From Devosia soli (GTDB lineage: Bacteria; Pseudomonadota; Alphaproteobacteria; Rhizobiales; Devosiaceae): 64,000 nucleotides of DNA. Under the pieces are notes generated by a model. That model saw nothing but the letters and a program-made list of their open reading frames with translations, did not search any database and was not told where the DNA came from. The DNA is taken from contig NZ_LAJG01000024.1 of the NCBI RefSeq assembly GCF_000970455.1, positions 124,001 through 188,000 on the forward strand, written 5' to 3'. Numbering within the stretch: the first letter of the stretch is position 1; each line of letters starts with the position of its first letter. This document shows positions 8,331 through 18,678 of the stretch, piece by piece. A program made the position numbers and the translations under genes.

Positions 8331-9422
8331 TTACCAGGCAAAGGCGCTGCGGCGATGCAGCAGGATCCAGAGGAAGAACGGCCCACCGAAGGCTGCCGTG
8401 ACGATGCCGATCGGCAGTTCCGCCGGCGCAACCACGGTGCGGCTCAGGGCATCGCAAAAGAGCAAGAAGGTCGCGCCGAGGAGGGCGCTGGCGGGCAGCA
8501 GATAGCGATGATCCGGCCCGATCGCGAGCCGCAGAAGATGCGGCACGACGATGCCGACGAAACCAATGCCGCCGCTGACGGCGACGGAGGCGCCGGTCGC
8601 TGCAGCCACAGCGACAATGGTGATGCGCTTGAACCGCTGCACGGGCACGCCAAGATGGGACGCCGTCGCTTCGCCAAGCGTCATGGCATTGAGGCCCTTG
8701 GCGAGGAAACCGGCGAAGACCAGCGCTGCAAAAATGATCGGCCCGGCGGCAAGAACCTTGATCCAGGTGGCGCCGGCCAGCGACCCCATGCCCCAGAAAG
8801 TCAGGTCGCGGAGCTGGTTTTCGCTGGCGATATAGGTGAGCACACCGGAAAAAGCGCCGGCCAGCGCACCGATGGCGATGCCTGCAAGGAGCATGGTGGC
8901 GATCGCGGTCTGTCCGCCGCGCGTTGCGACGCGATAGAGGACGAAAGTGGTGACGAGCCCACCGCCAAAAGCTGCGGCCGGCAATGACCAGATGCCGAGC
9001 GCGGTCGTGAAGGGGGCCATTGCCGTGCCGCCGAGCACGATGATGACAACCGCCCCCAGTGCCGCGCCGCTCGACACGCCCACCAAGCCCGGATCGGCCA
9101 GCGGGTTGCGGAAAAGGCCCTGCATCAACAGGCCTGACACCGCCAAGCCCGCGCCGATGAGCACGCCGAGCACCATGCGCGGCAGGCGGATATTGACGAT
9201 GACGGCATAGTCGCGCAGCGCATCGGCTCCCTCGGACCCCGAGATCAGGGCACCGAGAAAATTGCCCAGCGAGGCGCCCGAGGCGCCCGTGGTCATGGAC
9301 AGGACCATGGCCGCAAGGAGCGCAAAGACCAGGGCGATGACGGTGATGCGGCCGATATGGCTGCGATCGCCGTCGGGCCGGGTCCGCGCGCCGCTTGCGG
9401 CAAGTGGCATGGTGCTGTCCAT
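8331..9422 (-). CDS. hmuU: Hemin ABC transporter permease (FecCD family)
   Basis: 363 residues, inner membrane, with the many hydrophobic segments of a FecCD/BtuC permease. Recognisable family stretches are NIRLPRMVLGVLIGAGLAVS, GLLMQGLFRNPLADPGLVGV and the ATPase-coupling region GFVGIVVPHLLRLAIGPDHR. It forms the channel through which hemin released by HmuT passes, driven by HmuV. It lies between hmuT (11 bp upstream) and hmuV (4 bp downstream). About 25 residues before the first membrane segment are polar and variable. Confidence 0.93.
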   Translation of the reverse strand: MDSTMPLAASGARTRPDGDRSHIGRITVIALVFALLAAMVLSMTTGASGASLGNFLGALISGSEGADALRDYAVIVNIRLPRMVLGVLIGAGLAVSGLLMQGLFRNPLADPGLVGVSSGAALGAVVIIVLGGTAMAPFTTALGIWSLPAAAFGGGLVTTFVLYRVATRGGQTAIATMLLAGIAIGALAGAFSGVLTYIASENQLRDLTFWGMGSLAGATWIKVLAAGPIIFAALVFAGFLAKGLNAMTLGEATASHLGVPVQRFKRITIVAVAAATGASVAVSGGIGFVGIVVPHLLRLAIGPDHRYLLPASALLGATFLLFCDALSRTVVAPAELPIGIVTAAFGGPFFLWILLHRRSAFAW

Positions 9423-9433
9423 GGCAAGACCCC

Positions 9434-10318
9434 TTAGTGCGCGGCGGGACCATAAAGATGGTCGGCAAGCTCGGTGGCTGCAGCCGCGGTGCGCGGACCG
9501 AAGCCGAGGAGATAGGCGCCATCCATGCGATAGATCGCCTTGTTCTGCCCCGCTGGGGTCAGGGCGATCGCCGGATGTTCGAGGAGTTCCGTTTCCGTCG
9601 CGCCATGGTCGCCACCGCGATCCATGAGGAGGATCGCGTCAGGCGCTGCGGCGGTGATGGCCTCCTCGGAGAGCGGGCGATAACCTTCATATTCGGTGAT
9701 GGCGTTTTCAGCGCCGGCCAGCGCGATGATGCCATTGGCCGCCGTGCCGGTGCCCGAAGCCTGGATCTGGCCGCCCTGATTGGAGAGGATGAACAGCACC
9801 TTCTTTGGTGTTTCCACCGCATCGGTGCGGGTCTTCAGCGCCGCAAATTCGCCCTCAAGCTTGGCCGCGAGCGCCTCGGCTTTGTCTTCAAGCCCCAGCG
9901 CATCGCCAACGGCCCGCACCTTTGTAAGAACGCCCTCAGCCGAATAGCCTTCCGGCACGGTCTGGTAGTCGACGCCGGCATGGGAGAGCACTTCGAGCGC
10001 CTCCGGCGGGCCGCTGCCTTCGATAACGAGCAAACCAGTCGGATTGACCGAAAGCACGCCTTCAGGCGCAAGAGCGCGCATATAGCCAACATCAGGCAGG
10101 CCCAAGGCCGCCTCGGGATAAAGCGCGGTCTGGTCGCGGGCGACCAGCGTGCCCTCGGCACCGAGCTCATAAATGATTTCGGTCAGCGAACCGCCGATCG
10201 ACACCAGGCGGCTCGCATCGGCAAACTTGTGCAGTTCCGCGGCCGAAAGCGGCGCCACGGAAAGCGAAGCTGCAATTAGCACCGCAGCAAAAGAGGTAAA
10301 AATGCGCATGGTTGACAA
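9434..10318 (-). CDS. hmuT: Periplasmic hemin-binding protein
   Basis: 294 residues with a signal peptide (MRIFTSFAAVLIAASLSVAP, cut near SAA-E). The rest is a class III periplasmic binding fold as in HmuT/ShuT: an N-lobe starting RLVSIGGSLTEIIYELGAEG, a long connecting helix, and a C-lobe. A candidate heme-ligand tyrosine is in DVGYMRAL. It hands hemin to HmuUV. It lies 3 bp after the hmuS stop. A start at MRIF, three residues later, is equally possible. Confidence 0.92.
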   Translation of the reverse strand: MSTMRIFTSFAAVLIAASLSVAPLSAAELHKFADASRLVSIGGSLTEIIYELGAEGTLVARDQTALYPEAALGLPDVGYMRALAPEGVLSVNPTGLLVIEGSGPPEALEVLSHAGVDYQTVPEGYSAEGVLTKVRAVGDALGLEDKAEALAAKLEGEFAALKTRTDAVETPKKVLFILSNQGGQIQASGTGTAANGIIALAGAENAITEYEGYRPLSEEAITAAAPDAILLMDRGGDHGATETELLEHPAIALTPAGQNKAIYRMDGAYLLGFGPRTAAAATELADHLYGPAAH

Positions 10319-10321
10319 ATC

Positions 10322-11389
10322 TCAGGCAGCGTTGGGGGTGGAGAACAGCGGCAATTGCTCGACGACGGCGCGCCATTCGTCGCGCTCCCCATGGCCTTCG
10401 TGGCGCTTGCCAAAGAACTGGATGATCAGTTCGCGGTTCGCGTCATAGAGCTCGACCGAGGTGACATGGCCATCCTTGGTGGGCTTGCGCACCGCCCAGG
10501 CCGCAACGACATGGTCAAGCCGCAGGTGGAGGTGGAAGGTTTCGTCCATCACGTTGAGCCATGGCCCCATGGGCGAGACCTTATGGATCGGCCCCGAGTG
10601 GATCTGGATGCAGCCTTCATTGCCGGCAAAGACCATGATCGGCAGGTCTGTGCCCGCCACCTTGCGGAACATGCCTTCGACGGCAGCATGATCGAGCTGC
10701 CACGCCAGATCCTCACCCACGGTTTCGAGCGCATCAAGCCGGGGATAGTTGAGCTTTTTCAAGAGCCCGAAGAACTGGTGCGTGTCCGTCATCGCTTCCC
10801 AGCCCGCGCGAAGCTCGGAGAGCGGCGCGGGCGCGGGCGCGGGCGCGGCTTCCGGCGCGGATTTCACATAGGGCGTGACCTCGAGCGTATCGACCTGTTC
10901 GTCGTGGCGCAGTTCGCCGACGAGCTTGGTCCAGGCCGCAATATCGGTTGCGGGGCGCGCATGCACCTTGTGGACCGCATTGCCCGCACGATCGAAAAAC
11001 TGCAGCGAGCGCTTGGTCGTGCCGTCTTCCATGGCTTTTTCCAAGGCATAGCCATGTACCCAGCGGCTCGGGAAAATGCGGAGGTCGATCTGCTCACCCA
11101 AGACGATCGAGGCATGGGCATTGACCGACACGCCTTCATAGACGCCGATCTTTTCGTGCACCGCGCTTTCATTGCGTGTAAGCGCCATGACTTCGCCAAC
11201 GCCTGTCAGGCCATGAAGCAGCGTTGACATCTCGACCTTGAGGCGCGTTGCCGTATGGCCGACTTCAGCGGCCACCAACTGCCCTTCGCTGATCGAATGA
11301 ATGCGCGCAAAATCGCGCTCGCGCATCTGTGGATTAAGTGCCCGCAGGCGGCGGATGTCTTCGGCGGTTTTGGATGTCGGTTCGGTCAC
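10322..11389 (-). CDS. hmuS: Hemin-degrading / hemin transport factor HmuS
   Basis: 355 residues, cytoplasmic, two tandem HemS/ChuX-like repeats, as expected (family about 340-360). The first repeat starts near residue 14 (RRLRALNPQMRERDFARIHS) and the second near 205 (RAGWEAMTDTHQFFGLLKKL); the second carries GNEGCIQIHSGPIHKVSPMG, a conserved HemS stretch. HemS-type proteins bind imported heme and, in several bacteria, degrade it to release iron. A short Ala/Pro linker joins the repeats. It lies between hemP (9 bp gap) and hmuT (3 bp gap). Confidence 0.93.
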   Translation of the reverse strand: MTEPTSKTAEDIRRLRALNPQMRERDFARIHSISEGQLVAAEVGHTATRLKVEMSTLLHGLTGVGEVMALTRNESAVHEKIGVYEGVSVNAHASIVLGEQIDLRIFPSRWVHGYALEKAMEDGTTKRSLQFFDRAGNAVHKVHARPATDIAAWTKLVGELRHDEQVDTLEVTPYVKSAPEAAPAPAPAPLSELRAGWEAMTDTHQFFGLLKKLNYPRLDALETVGEDLAWQLDHAAVEGMFRKVAGTDLPIMVFAGNEGCIQIHSGPIHKVSPMGPWLNVMDETFHLHLRLDHVVAAWAVRKPTKDGHVTSVELYDANRELIIQFFGKRHEGHGERDEWRAVVEQLPLFSTPNAA

Positions 11390-11398
11390 AGCGCGGGC

Positions 11399-11554
11399 CT
11401 ATTTGGTGAGAATGAGCTTGTCCTGCCGGGTGACGCGCAGCCGATAGATCATGCCCTTGTGCTCGATCTGCAGCTCGGATGCCCCATCCAGAATCTCGGC
11501 GCTCGAGACGATTTTGATGGGGGAAACAGCGGAATCGGAGCCACCTGGCGGCAT
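11399..11554 (-). CDS. hemP: Hemin uptake protein HemP
   Basis: A 51-residue gene, easily missed because of its size. The product starts MPPGGSDS and ends in the HemP signature: SSAEILDG, then IEHKGMIYRLRVTRQDKLIL followed by TK. HemP/HmuP proteins are small and required for expression of hemin receptor genes in Bradyrhizobium and Sinorhizobium, where they act as regulators. The gene heads the minus-strand hemin operon, with GGAT about 6 bp before ATG, and faces the receptor gene across 197 bp. The end coordinate comes from the TAG at 11399-11401. Confidence 0.88.
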   Translation of the reverse strand: MPPGGSDSAVSPIKIVSSAEILDGASELQIEHKGMIYRLRVTRQDKLILTK

Positions 11555-11581
11555 GATTTATCCAACAACTTCATCGCCTTA

Positions 11582-11602
11582 GAGCATTCAGCACGAATGC
11601 TC
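11582..11602. promoter_or_regulatory. Inverted repeat in hemP leader
   Basis: Arms GAGCATTC and GAATGCTC (8 bp) are separated by 5 bp. It lies 28 bp upstream of hemP, so it would sit in the hemP mRNA leader or at its promoter. It could be an iron-regulator site or an RNA hairpin. It does not match the RirA or Irr box well enough to name. Confidence 0.4.
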
Positions 11603-11619
11603 CGGCAAGAGAATTAAAC

Positions 11620-11648
11620 TTGACTCACATAGCCATATTAAATTATCG
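11620..11648 (+). promoter_or_regulatory. Candidate promoter of the hemin receptor gene
   Basis: TTGACT at 11620-11625 is a good -35 match; an AT-rich segment with a weak -10 (ATTATC) follows at 16 bp spacing. It would give a leader of about 100 bp. The call rests on the -35 box only. Confidence 0.3.
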
Positions 11649-11661
11649 ACGCAATAGGTGA

Positions 11662-11686
11662 TTGAAAGAGTCATGAATTCTTTCAA
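11662..11686. promoter_or_regulatory. Inverted repeat upstream of hemin receptor, candidate iron operator
   Basis: Arms TTGAAAGA and TCTTTCAA (8 bp, perfect) flank a 9 bp AT-rich spacer. It lies 66 bp upstream of the receptor ATG in the divergent hemin control region. Hemin loci of Rhizobiales are controlled by Irr, RirA or HmuP; this repeat is a candidate target, but no consensus match is claimed. Confidence 0.4.
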
Positions 11687-11751
11687 CCGGTCAGCCCGCC
11701 TCCCGCCAGCCAGCCGATCACAAAAAGACTTTTAAAAAACTGGAGACAGAC

Positions 11752-13905
11752 ATGGGGCTGGTCAGGTCACGCACGGCCGCGCTTTTGGGCGGCGTCGCGC
11801 TGGCGCTCGTCGCGCAGCAGGCGGCGCAGGCGCAGAACGTCAACGCAACGAATATCACTCTTCTCGAACGCCTGGTCATCGGTGCGGGGGCGCCGAAAGT
11901 TGCCATCAACACACCTCAGGCGGTGACGGTGCTCAATCAGGCCGATATCGACAAGGAACAGGCCGACACGACCGGTGCGCTCTTTGCCACCGTTCCCGGC
12001 GTTACCGTCGTCGGCAGCCAGCGCCAGTTCGGCGAGGCCTTCAATATCCGCGGCATCGGCACGACCGAAAACTCGTCGGACGGCTCGCGCGTCATCATCA
12101 ACATCGATGGCGCACCGAAATTCAACGAGCAGTACCGCATGGGCTCGTTCTTTTCCGATCCGGAACTTTACAAGCAGGTCGAAGTGCTGCGCGGCCCGGC
12201 CTCGTCCACCCTTTATGGCGCAGGCGCCATTGGTGGCGTCATCAACTTCACCACCAAGGATGCGTCGGACTTTCTGCAGGACGGCAATTCCGGCGCCCTG
12301 CGCGTCAAAACCTCGCTCGACACCAATGGCTTGGGCACATTGACCTCGGCGGTGCTGGCCCAGCAGGTTACCGACACATTCGAAATTCTCGCCGCCGGCA
12401 ATTGGCGCCGCCGCAACAATGTCGAGCTCGCCAAGGGTGGCGAACTCGCCGGCTCTGGCTTTGACACATTGTCCGGGCTCATCAAGGGCACGGCCCATTT
12501 CGGCGACAATAACGAGCAGGAACTCAGCCTCTCCTACCAGCGCTGGACCAGCGATGCGAAGGATCAGGCCTATGCCCAGACGGGCACCTCCTCGCTTTTC
12601 GGCGTCACCGATCGCGCGGTGCTCGACCAGACCGCGGTGCTGCATTGGGAAAACCCGGCGACCGACAATCCCTGGGTCGATCTCAAAGTCAATCTCAGCT
12701 ATTCGGACACCCAGAACGACCAGACCAATCACCGCTACGCCCTCGGGGCGCCGCGGACCGTGATCGGGCCGGTCAATCCGGCCTTCCCTCAGAATGTGAC
12801 GGCCGACAGCATCCTTCTCGATACGCGCTATGGCTACAAGACCTGGCAGCTCACTGCCGACAACACGATCGAATGGATCGGCGACGGGTTCGAAAACTAT
12901 CTGACTACCGGTTTTGCCGCCTCGACGCAGGATCGTTCCGTGGTTCGCCCGGGCACTGCAGCGCCGCTCCCAGCGCATCCGCAGGGTACCGAGAACAAGC
13001 TCGGCATCTTTGCCCAGAACGAATTCATCTGGGCCGAGAAGCTGACCCTCATCGCCGGGGCTCGTGGAGACTTCCACTGGGTCAATTCAACGACTGGCGC
13101 CGCCAATATCGAAGGCAGCGCCTTCTCCCCGAAGCTCGCCGCCCATTATGAACTAACCGACAATATCGGTGTCTTCGGCTCCATCGCCCATACCGAGCGT
13201 CTGCCGACCATCGACGAGCTCTATTCCGTCGCTGCAGCCTCACCGGGCCGGTCTGCACCAAAATCAACGAGCCTTGGCCTTCTCAAGGAAGAAGCCAATA
13301 CGATCGAAGCCGGCTTTTCGCTTTCGGGCAACGATCTACTGACGTCCGGCGACACCGCCGCGCTCAAGACCACGGCCTTTTATAGCGACCTGACCAATCT
13401 CATCGCGTCCAACACCGCCCGTCCATTCGGCGGCGCCACGGTTCCCTACTATGGCAATATCGGCAAGGCGCGCATTTATGGCGTCGAGGTCGAAGCCTCC
13501 TATGACGCGGAACTGCTCTATGCGAGCCTCGCCTATGGCATCACGGTGGGTGATAATCTCGTCAACAACACGCCGCTGACCACCGTGCCGCAAAACAATC
13601 TGGCGCTGACCCTGGGCATCCGCAATGTCGAACATGATCTCGACATGGGCGCCCGCCTGACCATTGCCGATCAGGGCCGCTACATCGTCGCCGCCGGTCC
13701 GTTCGGCGCCGATGGCCCGGCCGATGCCTATGCGACGGTCGACCTCTTCGCCTCGTGGAAACCCCAGACCGGCCCTCTCGCCGGCACCGAGTTGCAGCTT
13801 GGCATCGACAACCTCTTTAACGCCGATTACCGCCCGAACCTCTCGATTGATCGCTCTACCGGCCGCACTTTCAAGATTTCGGTCGCCAAGCAGTTCGACT
13901 GGTAA
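11752..13905 (+). CDS. hmuR: TonB-dependent hemin receptor
   Basis: 717 residues, outer membrane. A signal peptide covers about residues 1-25 (cut near AQA-QN). The plug domain follows: PQAVTVLNQADIDKEQADTT, the GEAFNIRGIGTTENSSDG segment and VEVLRGPASSTLYGAGAIGG. A 22-strand barrel ends with LQLGIDNLFNADYRPNLSID and a terminal aromatic residue. The hemin assignment comes from the divergent hemP-hmuSTUV operon and from a stretch HTERLPTIDELYS at the place of the FRAP box of heme receptors; the FRAP letters themselves are not kept. GGAGA lies about 7 bp before ATG. A strong hairpin terminator follows. Confidence 0.9.
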   Translation: MGLVRSRTAALLGGVALALVAQQAAQAQNVNATNITLLERLVIGAGAPKVAINTPQAVTVLNQADIDKEQADTTGALFATVPGVTVVGSQRQFGEAFNIRGIGTTENSSDGSRVIINIDGAPKFNEQYRMGSFFSDPELYKQVEVLRGPASSTLYGAGAIGGVINFTTKDASDFLQDGNSGALRVKTSLDTNGLGTLTSAVLAQQVTDTFEILAAGNWRRRNNVELAKGGELAGSGFDTLSGLIKGTAHFGDNNEQELSLSYQRWTSDAKDQAYAQTGTSSLFGVTDRAVLDQTAVLHWENPATDNPWVDLKVNLSYSDTQNDQTNHRYALGAPRTVIGPVNPAFPQNVTADSILLDTRYGYKTWQLTADNTIEWIGDGFENYLTTGFAASTQDRSVVRPGTAAPLPAHPQGTENKLGIFAQNEFIWAEKLTLIAGARGDFHWVNSTTGAANIEGSAFSPKLAAHYELTDNIGVFGSIAHTERLPTIDELYSVAAASPGRSAPKSTSLGLLKEEANTIEAGFSLSGNDLLTSGDTAALKTTAFYSDLTNLIASNTARPFGGATVPYYGNIGKARIYGVEVEASYDAELLYASLAYGITVGDNLVNNTPLTTVPQNNLALTLGIRNVEHDLDMGARLTIADQGRYIVAAGPFGADGPADAYATVDLFASWKPQTGPLAGTELQLGIDNLFNADYRPNLSIDRSTGRTFKISVAKQFDW

Positions 13906-13936
13906 GCTTTTGAAAATCAGAGACTTACGAACTTTT

Positions 13937-13960
13937 CGGCGGCCTTCGGGCCGCCGTTTG
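13937..13960 (+). terminator. Rho-independent terminator after hemin receptor
   Basis: Perfect stem CGGCGGCC / GGCCGCCG with TTCG loop at 13937-13956, followed by a short T run. It lies 32 bp past the receptor stop. Confidence 0.8.
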
Positions 13961-13986
13961 CGCATCTGCTGCAAAGCCTCTTTACA

Positions 13987-14005
13987 TATAATAGTACTTT
14001 ATAAT
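13987..14005 (+). promoter_or_regulatory. Candidate promoter(s) of the sugar importer operon
   Basis: Two TATAAT hexamers (13987-13992 and 14000-14005) lie 58-76 bp upstream of the ytfQ-like start, in an AT-rich island after the receptor terminator. No good -35 is visible. AGTACT between them is a small palindrome that might belong to an operator for the FadR-type regulator downstream. Confidence 0.4.
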
Positions 14006-14062
14006 AGCGTCCCTCCATCGCCCGAAGCGAAAACGCCGGGCGGTCTTTTGGGAGGATCAATC

Positions 14063-15034
14063 GTGAGCATCATCACCAAGCTTGCCATCGCGGCAAGCCT
14101 CGCTACCGCCTTGTCTACCGCTGCCTTCGCGCAGGACCTGTCCGGCAAGGTCGTCGGCTTTTCGCAGATCGGCTCGGAATCGGGCTGGCGCGCTGCCGAA
14201 ACCTCGGTCACCAAGCAGCAGGCCGAAGAACGCGGCGTCGATCTGAAGTTTGCCGACGCCCAGCAGAAGCAGGAAAACCAGATCAAGGCCATCCGTGGCT
14301 TCATCGCCCAGGGCGTTGACGCCATCCTCGTGGCGCCCGTCGTCGCCACCGGTTGGGACGATGTGCTCAAGGAAGCCAAGGACGCCGAAATCCCCGTCGT
14401 GCTGCTCGACCGCGGCGTCGATGCACCGGAAGATCTCTACTTGACCTCGGTTGCTTCCGACCAGGTCGAAGAAGGTCGCGTTGCCGGTAACTGGCTCGTT
14501 GGCGATGTCGGCACCGAGCCGTGCAATATCGTCGAACTTCAGGGCACCGTCGGCTCCACCCCGGCGATCAATCGCAAGAAGGGTTTTGAGGAAGCCATCG
14601 CCGGCCACGACAACCTCAAGATCACGCAGAGCCAGACCGGCGACTTCACCCGCTCCAAGGGAAAGGAAGTCATGGAAGCCTTCATCAAGGCGACCAATAA
14701 CGGCGCCGATATCTGCGCTGTCTATGCCCACAATGACGACATGGCCGTCGGCGCCATCCAGGCGATCAAGGATGCTGGTCTCAAGCCCGGCACCGACATC
14801 AAGGTCGTCTCGATCGACGGCGTGCCCGATATCTTCACCGCCATCGCCGCCGGCGAAGCCAATGCCACGGTCGAACTGACCCCGAACATGGCCGGCCCCG
14901 CCTTCGACGCCCTCGCCAAGTTCTGGGCTGACGGCACGGAACCGGAAAAGTTCATCATCACCGAATCCAAGCTCTACACCTCGGCTGATGACCCACAGGG
15001 CGAATACGACCGCCGCAAGGGCCTGGGCTACTAA
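14063..15034 (+). CDS. Sugar ABC transporter periplasmic binding protein (YtfQ-like)
   Basis: 323 residues from GTG 14063, chosen for its GGAGG 8 bp upstream and because a signal peptide starts there (ITKLAIAASLATALSTAAFA, cut before QDL). The open frame reaches back to 13664, but that part overlaps the hemin receptor and is not coding. The mature part is a type I periplasmic binding fold: GKVVGFSQIGSESGWRAAET, then ALLVAPVVATGWDD-like and VLLDRGVDAPEDL stretches, close to E. coli YtfQ, the galactofuranose binder. It supplies the YtfR/YtfT/YjfF-type importer encoded downstream. With the sugar 1-dehydrogenase nearby, galactose or arabinose (furanose form) is the likely ligand. Confidence 0.88.
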   Translation: MSIITKLAIAASLATALSTAAFAQDLSGKVVGFSQIGSESGWRAAETSVTKQQAEERGVDLKFADAQQKQENQIKAIRGFIAQGVDAILVAPVVATGWDDVLKEAKDAEIPVVLLDRGVDAPEDLYLTSVASDQVEEGRVAGNWLVGDVGTEPCNIVELQGTVGSTPAINRKKGFEEAIAGHDNLKITQSQTGDFTRSKGKEVMEAFIKATNNGADICAVYAHNDDMAVGAIQAIKDAGLKPGTDIKVVSIDGVPDIFTAIAAGEANATVELTPNMAGPAFDALAKFWADGTEPEKFIITESKLYTSADDPQGEYDRRKGLGY

Positions 15035-15058
15035 GGCCGTCCCGTTCCAACCACTGGC

Positions 15059-15131
15059 TGTCATCCCGGCGAAGGCCGGGACCCATCCTGAGATCTCAAG
15101 ATGGGCCCCGGCTTAAAGCCGGGGTGACATC
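15059..15131. repeat. Extragenic palindromic element (family B)
   Basis: A long imperfect inverted repeat between ytfQ-like and ytfR-like genes. It opens TGTCATCCCGGCGAAGGCCG and closes with CCGGGGTGACAT; inner arms CCCAT and ATGGG flank an AGATCTCAAG-type centre. Elements of this kind are dispersed in many alphaproteobacteria. As a hairpin it may lower expression of the ATPase relative to the binding protein. Confidence 0.65.
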
Positions 15132-15173
15132 GTGGATGGGCGTCTACAATAATTCTCGGGGAGGGCAAGCGGC

Positions 15174-16687
<1,514 letters not shown>

Positions 16688-16691
<4 letters not shown>

Positions 16692-17692
16692 TCCGTCGCT
16701 CGCTCCTCAAACTCGCCAATCCCCAGCTCCTCGCGCTGATCGGCGTCTTGCTGATCAATTGGCTCCTCTTCCCCAATTTCTTCCGCGTCACCTGGCAAGA
16801 TGGCCGCTTTTTCGGCTCCTTGATTGACGTTCTCAATCGCGGCGCCCCGGTCGCCATTCTCGCCGTCGGCATGGTTGGGGTCATCGCCACCAAGGGCGTT
16901 GATCTCTCGGTCGGCGCCGTCATGGCCGTGGCCGGTGCAGTCGCCGCCACCATGGTCGTCGCCGGCTATCCCGCGCCCATCGCGGTCGTCGCCGCCCTCG
17001 TCGTCGGCCTCCTTTGCGGTCTCTGGAATGGCATTCTTGTCGCCATTCTCGATATCCAGCCGATCATCGCGACGCTCGTCCTCATGGTCGCCGGCCGCGG
17101 CATCGCTCAGCTCATCACCGAAGGCTTTATCGTCACCTTCACCGATCCGGTGCTCATCTATATCGGCACCGGCTCCTTCCTCGGCTTCCCCATGGCCGCG
17201 GTGATCGCGCTTGTCCTCATGATCATCGTGACGCTCATCGTCAGGCGCACCGCCATCGGCCTCTTCATCGAGGCCGTCGGGGTCAATCGCGCCGCTGCCA
17301 GCCTTGCCGGCATCAGAAGCCGCATGCTGCTGCTGCTCGTCTATTCCCTCTCCGGCCTTTGCGCCGCCATTGCCGGCATCATCGTCGCCGGTGACATCCG
17401 CGGCGCCGATGCCAACAATGCCGGGCTCTGGCTCGAACTCGACGCCATTCTCGCCGTCGTCATCGGCGGCACCTCGCTTCTCGGCGGTCGCTTTTCGGTG
17501 CCGCTCGCCTTTGTCGGCGCGCTCATCATCCAGGCGATGAACACCGGCATTCTGGTCTCGGGCTTCCCGCCCGAATTCAATCTCATCGTCAAGGCGGGGC
17601 TGATCTTCATCGTCCTCGTCATCCAGTCCCCGCTCGCGAGCCGCCTCGCGCCACCCCGCATCAAACCCGTCGCCAAGGCAGCCGCGAAATGA
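16688..17692 (+). CDS. Sugar ABC transporter permease (YtfT-like)
   Basis: 334 residues, inner membrane, of the RbsC/AraH (BPD_transp_2) family. Family segments are GMVGVIATKGVDLSVGAVMA, LVVGLLCGLWNGILVAILDI and NNAGLWLELDAILAVVIGGT. It pairs with the next permease as a heterodimer. ATGA overlaps occur at both ends, with the ATPase gene and with the second permease gene. Confidence 0.92.
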
Positions 17693-18663
17693 ACCGCTCG
17701 CTTCGACCCCTCGTCGCCACGGCGCTGATCTTTGCCATCGCCTATGCCCTGGCCGTCATGCAGTTTCCCTCGATGTTTTCGACCCGCGTGCTCGGAAACT
17801 TCCTCACCGACAATGCCTTCCTTGGCATCGCCGCGGTCGGCATGACTTTTGTCATTCTCTCGGGCGGTATCGATCTTTCGGTTGGCGCCGTCATTGGCTT
17901 CACCGGCGTGCTCGTTGCCGTGCTGATCTCCTGGGCCGGCGTTCACCCGCTCCTCGCCTTTGCCATAGCGATCGTGGTTGCCGGCGCTTTTGGCGCGATC
18001 ATGGGCCTCGCCATCCATTACCTGCAGGTGCCCGCCTTCATCGTCACCCTCGCCGGCATGTTCCTCGCCCGTGGCGGCGCCTCGGTGATCACGCGCGATT
18101 CCGTACCGATCAACCACGAATTCTATGCGTGGATTTCCGACCTCACCATTCGCCTGCCCGGTGGCGGCCGCCTCAGCATTATCGGCCTCACCATGGTCGC
18201 GATCTTCATCATTGGCGCCCTCGTCGCCCATCGCACCAAGTTCGGCTCATATGTCTATGCGCTCGGCGGCAATCCGGTCTCGGCCTCGCTGATGGGCGTG
18301 CCGGTGGCCCGTACGACCGTCGCGATCTATGCGCTGTCTTCCGTCCTTGCCGCCCTCTCCGGCATTGTCTTCTCGCTCTATACCTCCGCTGGCTATCCGC
18401 TCGCGGCGGTGGGGGTCGAGCTCGACGCCATCAGCGCCGTCGTCATCGGCGGCACGCTGCTCACCGGCGGCTATGGCTTTGTTCTCGGCACCTTTATCGG
18501 CGTCATGCTGCTCGGCCTTGTGCAGACCTACATCATTTTCGACGGCACGCTGTCGAGCTGGTGGACCAAGATCGTCATCGGCATTCTCTTGTTCCTCTTC
18601 ATCGTGCTACAGCGCCTGATCTTCGTCGCCTCTGCCCCCGGAGAGAAAACCTCGAAGGCCTAG
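17689..18663 (+). CDS. Sugar ABC transporter permease (YjfF-like)
   Basis: 324 residues, inner membrane, same family as the preceding permease: GMTFVILSGGIDLSVGAVIG, LQVPAFIVTLAGMFLARGGA and ELDAISAVVIGGTLLTGGYG. The order binding protein, double ATPase, YtfT-like, YjfF-like is that of the E. coli ytfQRT-yjfF operon for galactofuranose. It overlaps the previous gene by 4 bp. The regulator gene starts 15 bp after its stop, so the importer and regulator are likely co-transcribed. Confidence 0.92.
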   Translation: MNRSLRPLVATALIFAIAYALAVMQFPSMFSTRVLGNFLTDNAFLGIAAVGMTFVILSGGIDLSVGAVIGFTGVLVAVLISWAGVHPLLAFAIAIVVAGAFGAIMGLAIHYLQVPAFIVTLAGMFLARGGASVITRDSVPINHEFYAWISDLTIRLPGGGRLSIIGLTMVAIFIIGALVAHRTKFGSYVYALGGNPVSASLMGVPVARTTVAIYALSSVLAALSGIVFSLYTSAGYPLAAVGVELDAISAVVIGGTLLTGGYGFVLGTFIGVMLLGLVQTYIIFDGTLSSWWTKIVIGILLFLFIVLQRLIFVASAPGEKTSKA

Positions 18664-18678
18664 TGTAAAGACGCCATC

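Noticed and set aside
11767-13077. 436-codon minus-strand frame opposite the hemin receptor
   Set aside because: Antisense shadow; no domain, while the plus strand encodes a complete TonB-dependent receptor.
13664-14062. Longer N-terminus for the YtfQ-like protein
   Set aside because: It would overlap the hemin receptor gene and its terminator; signal peptide and ribosome-binding site mark GTG 14063 as the start.
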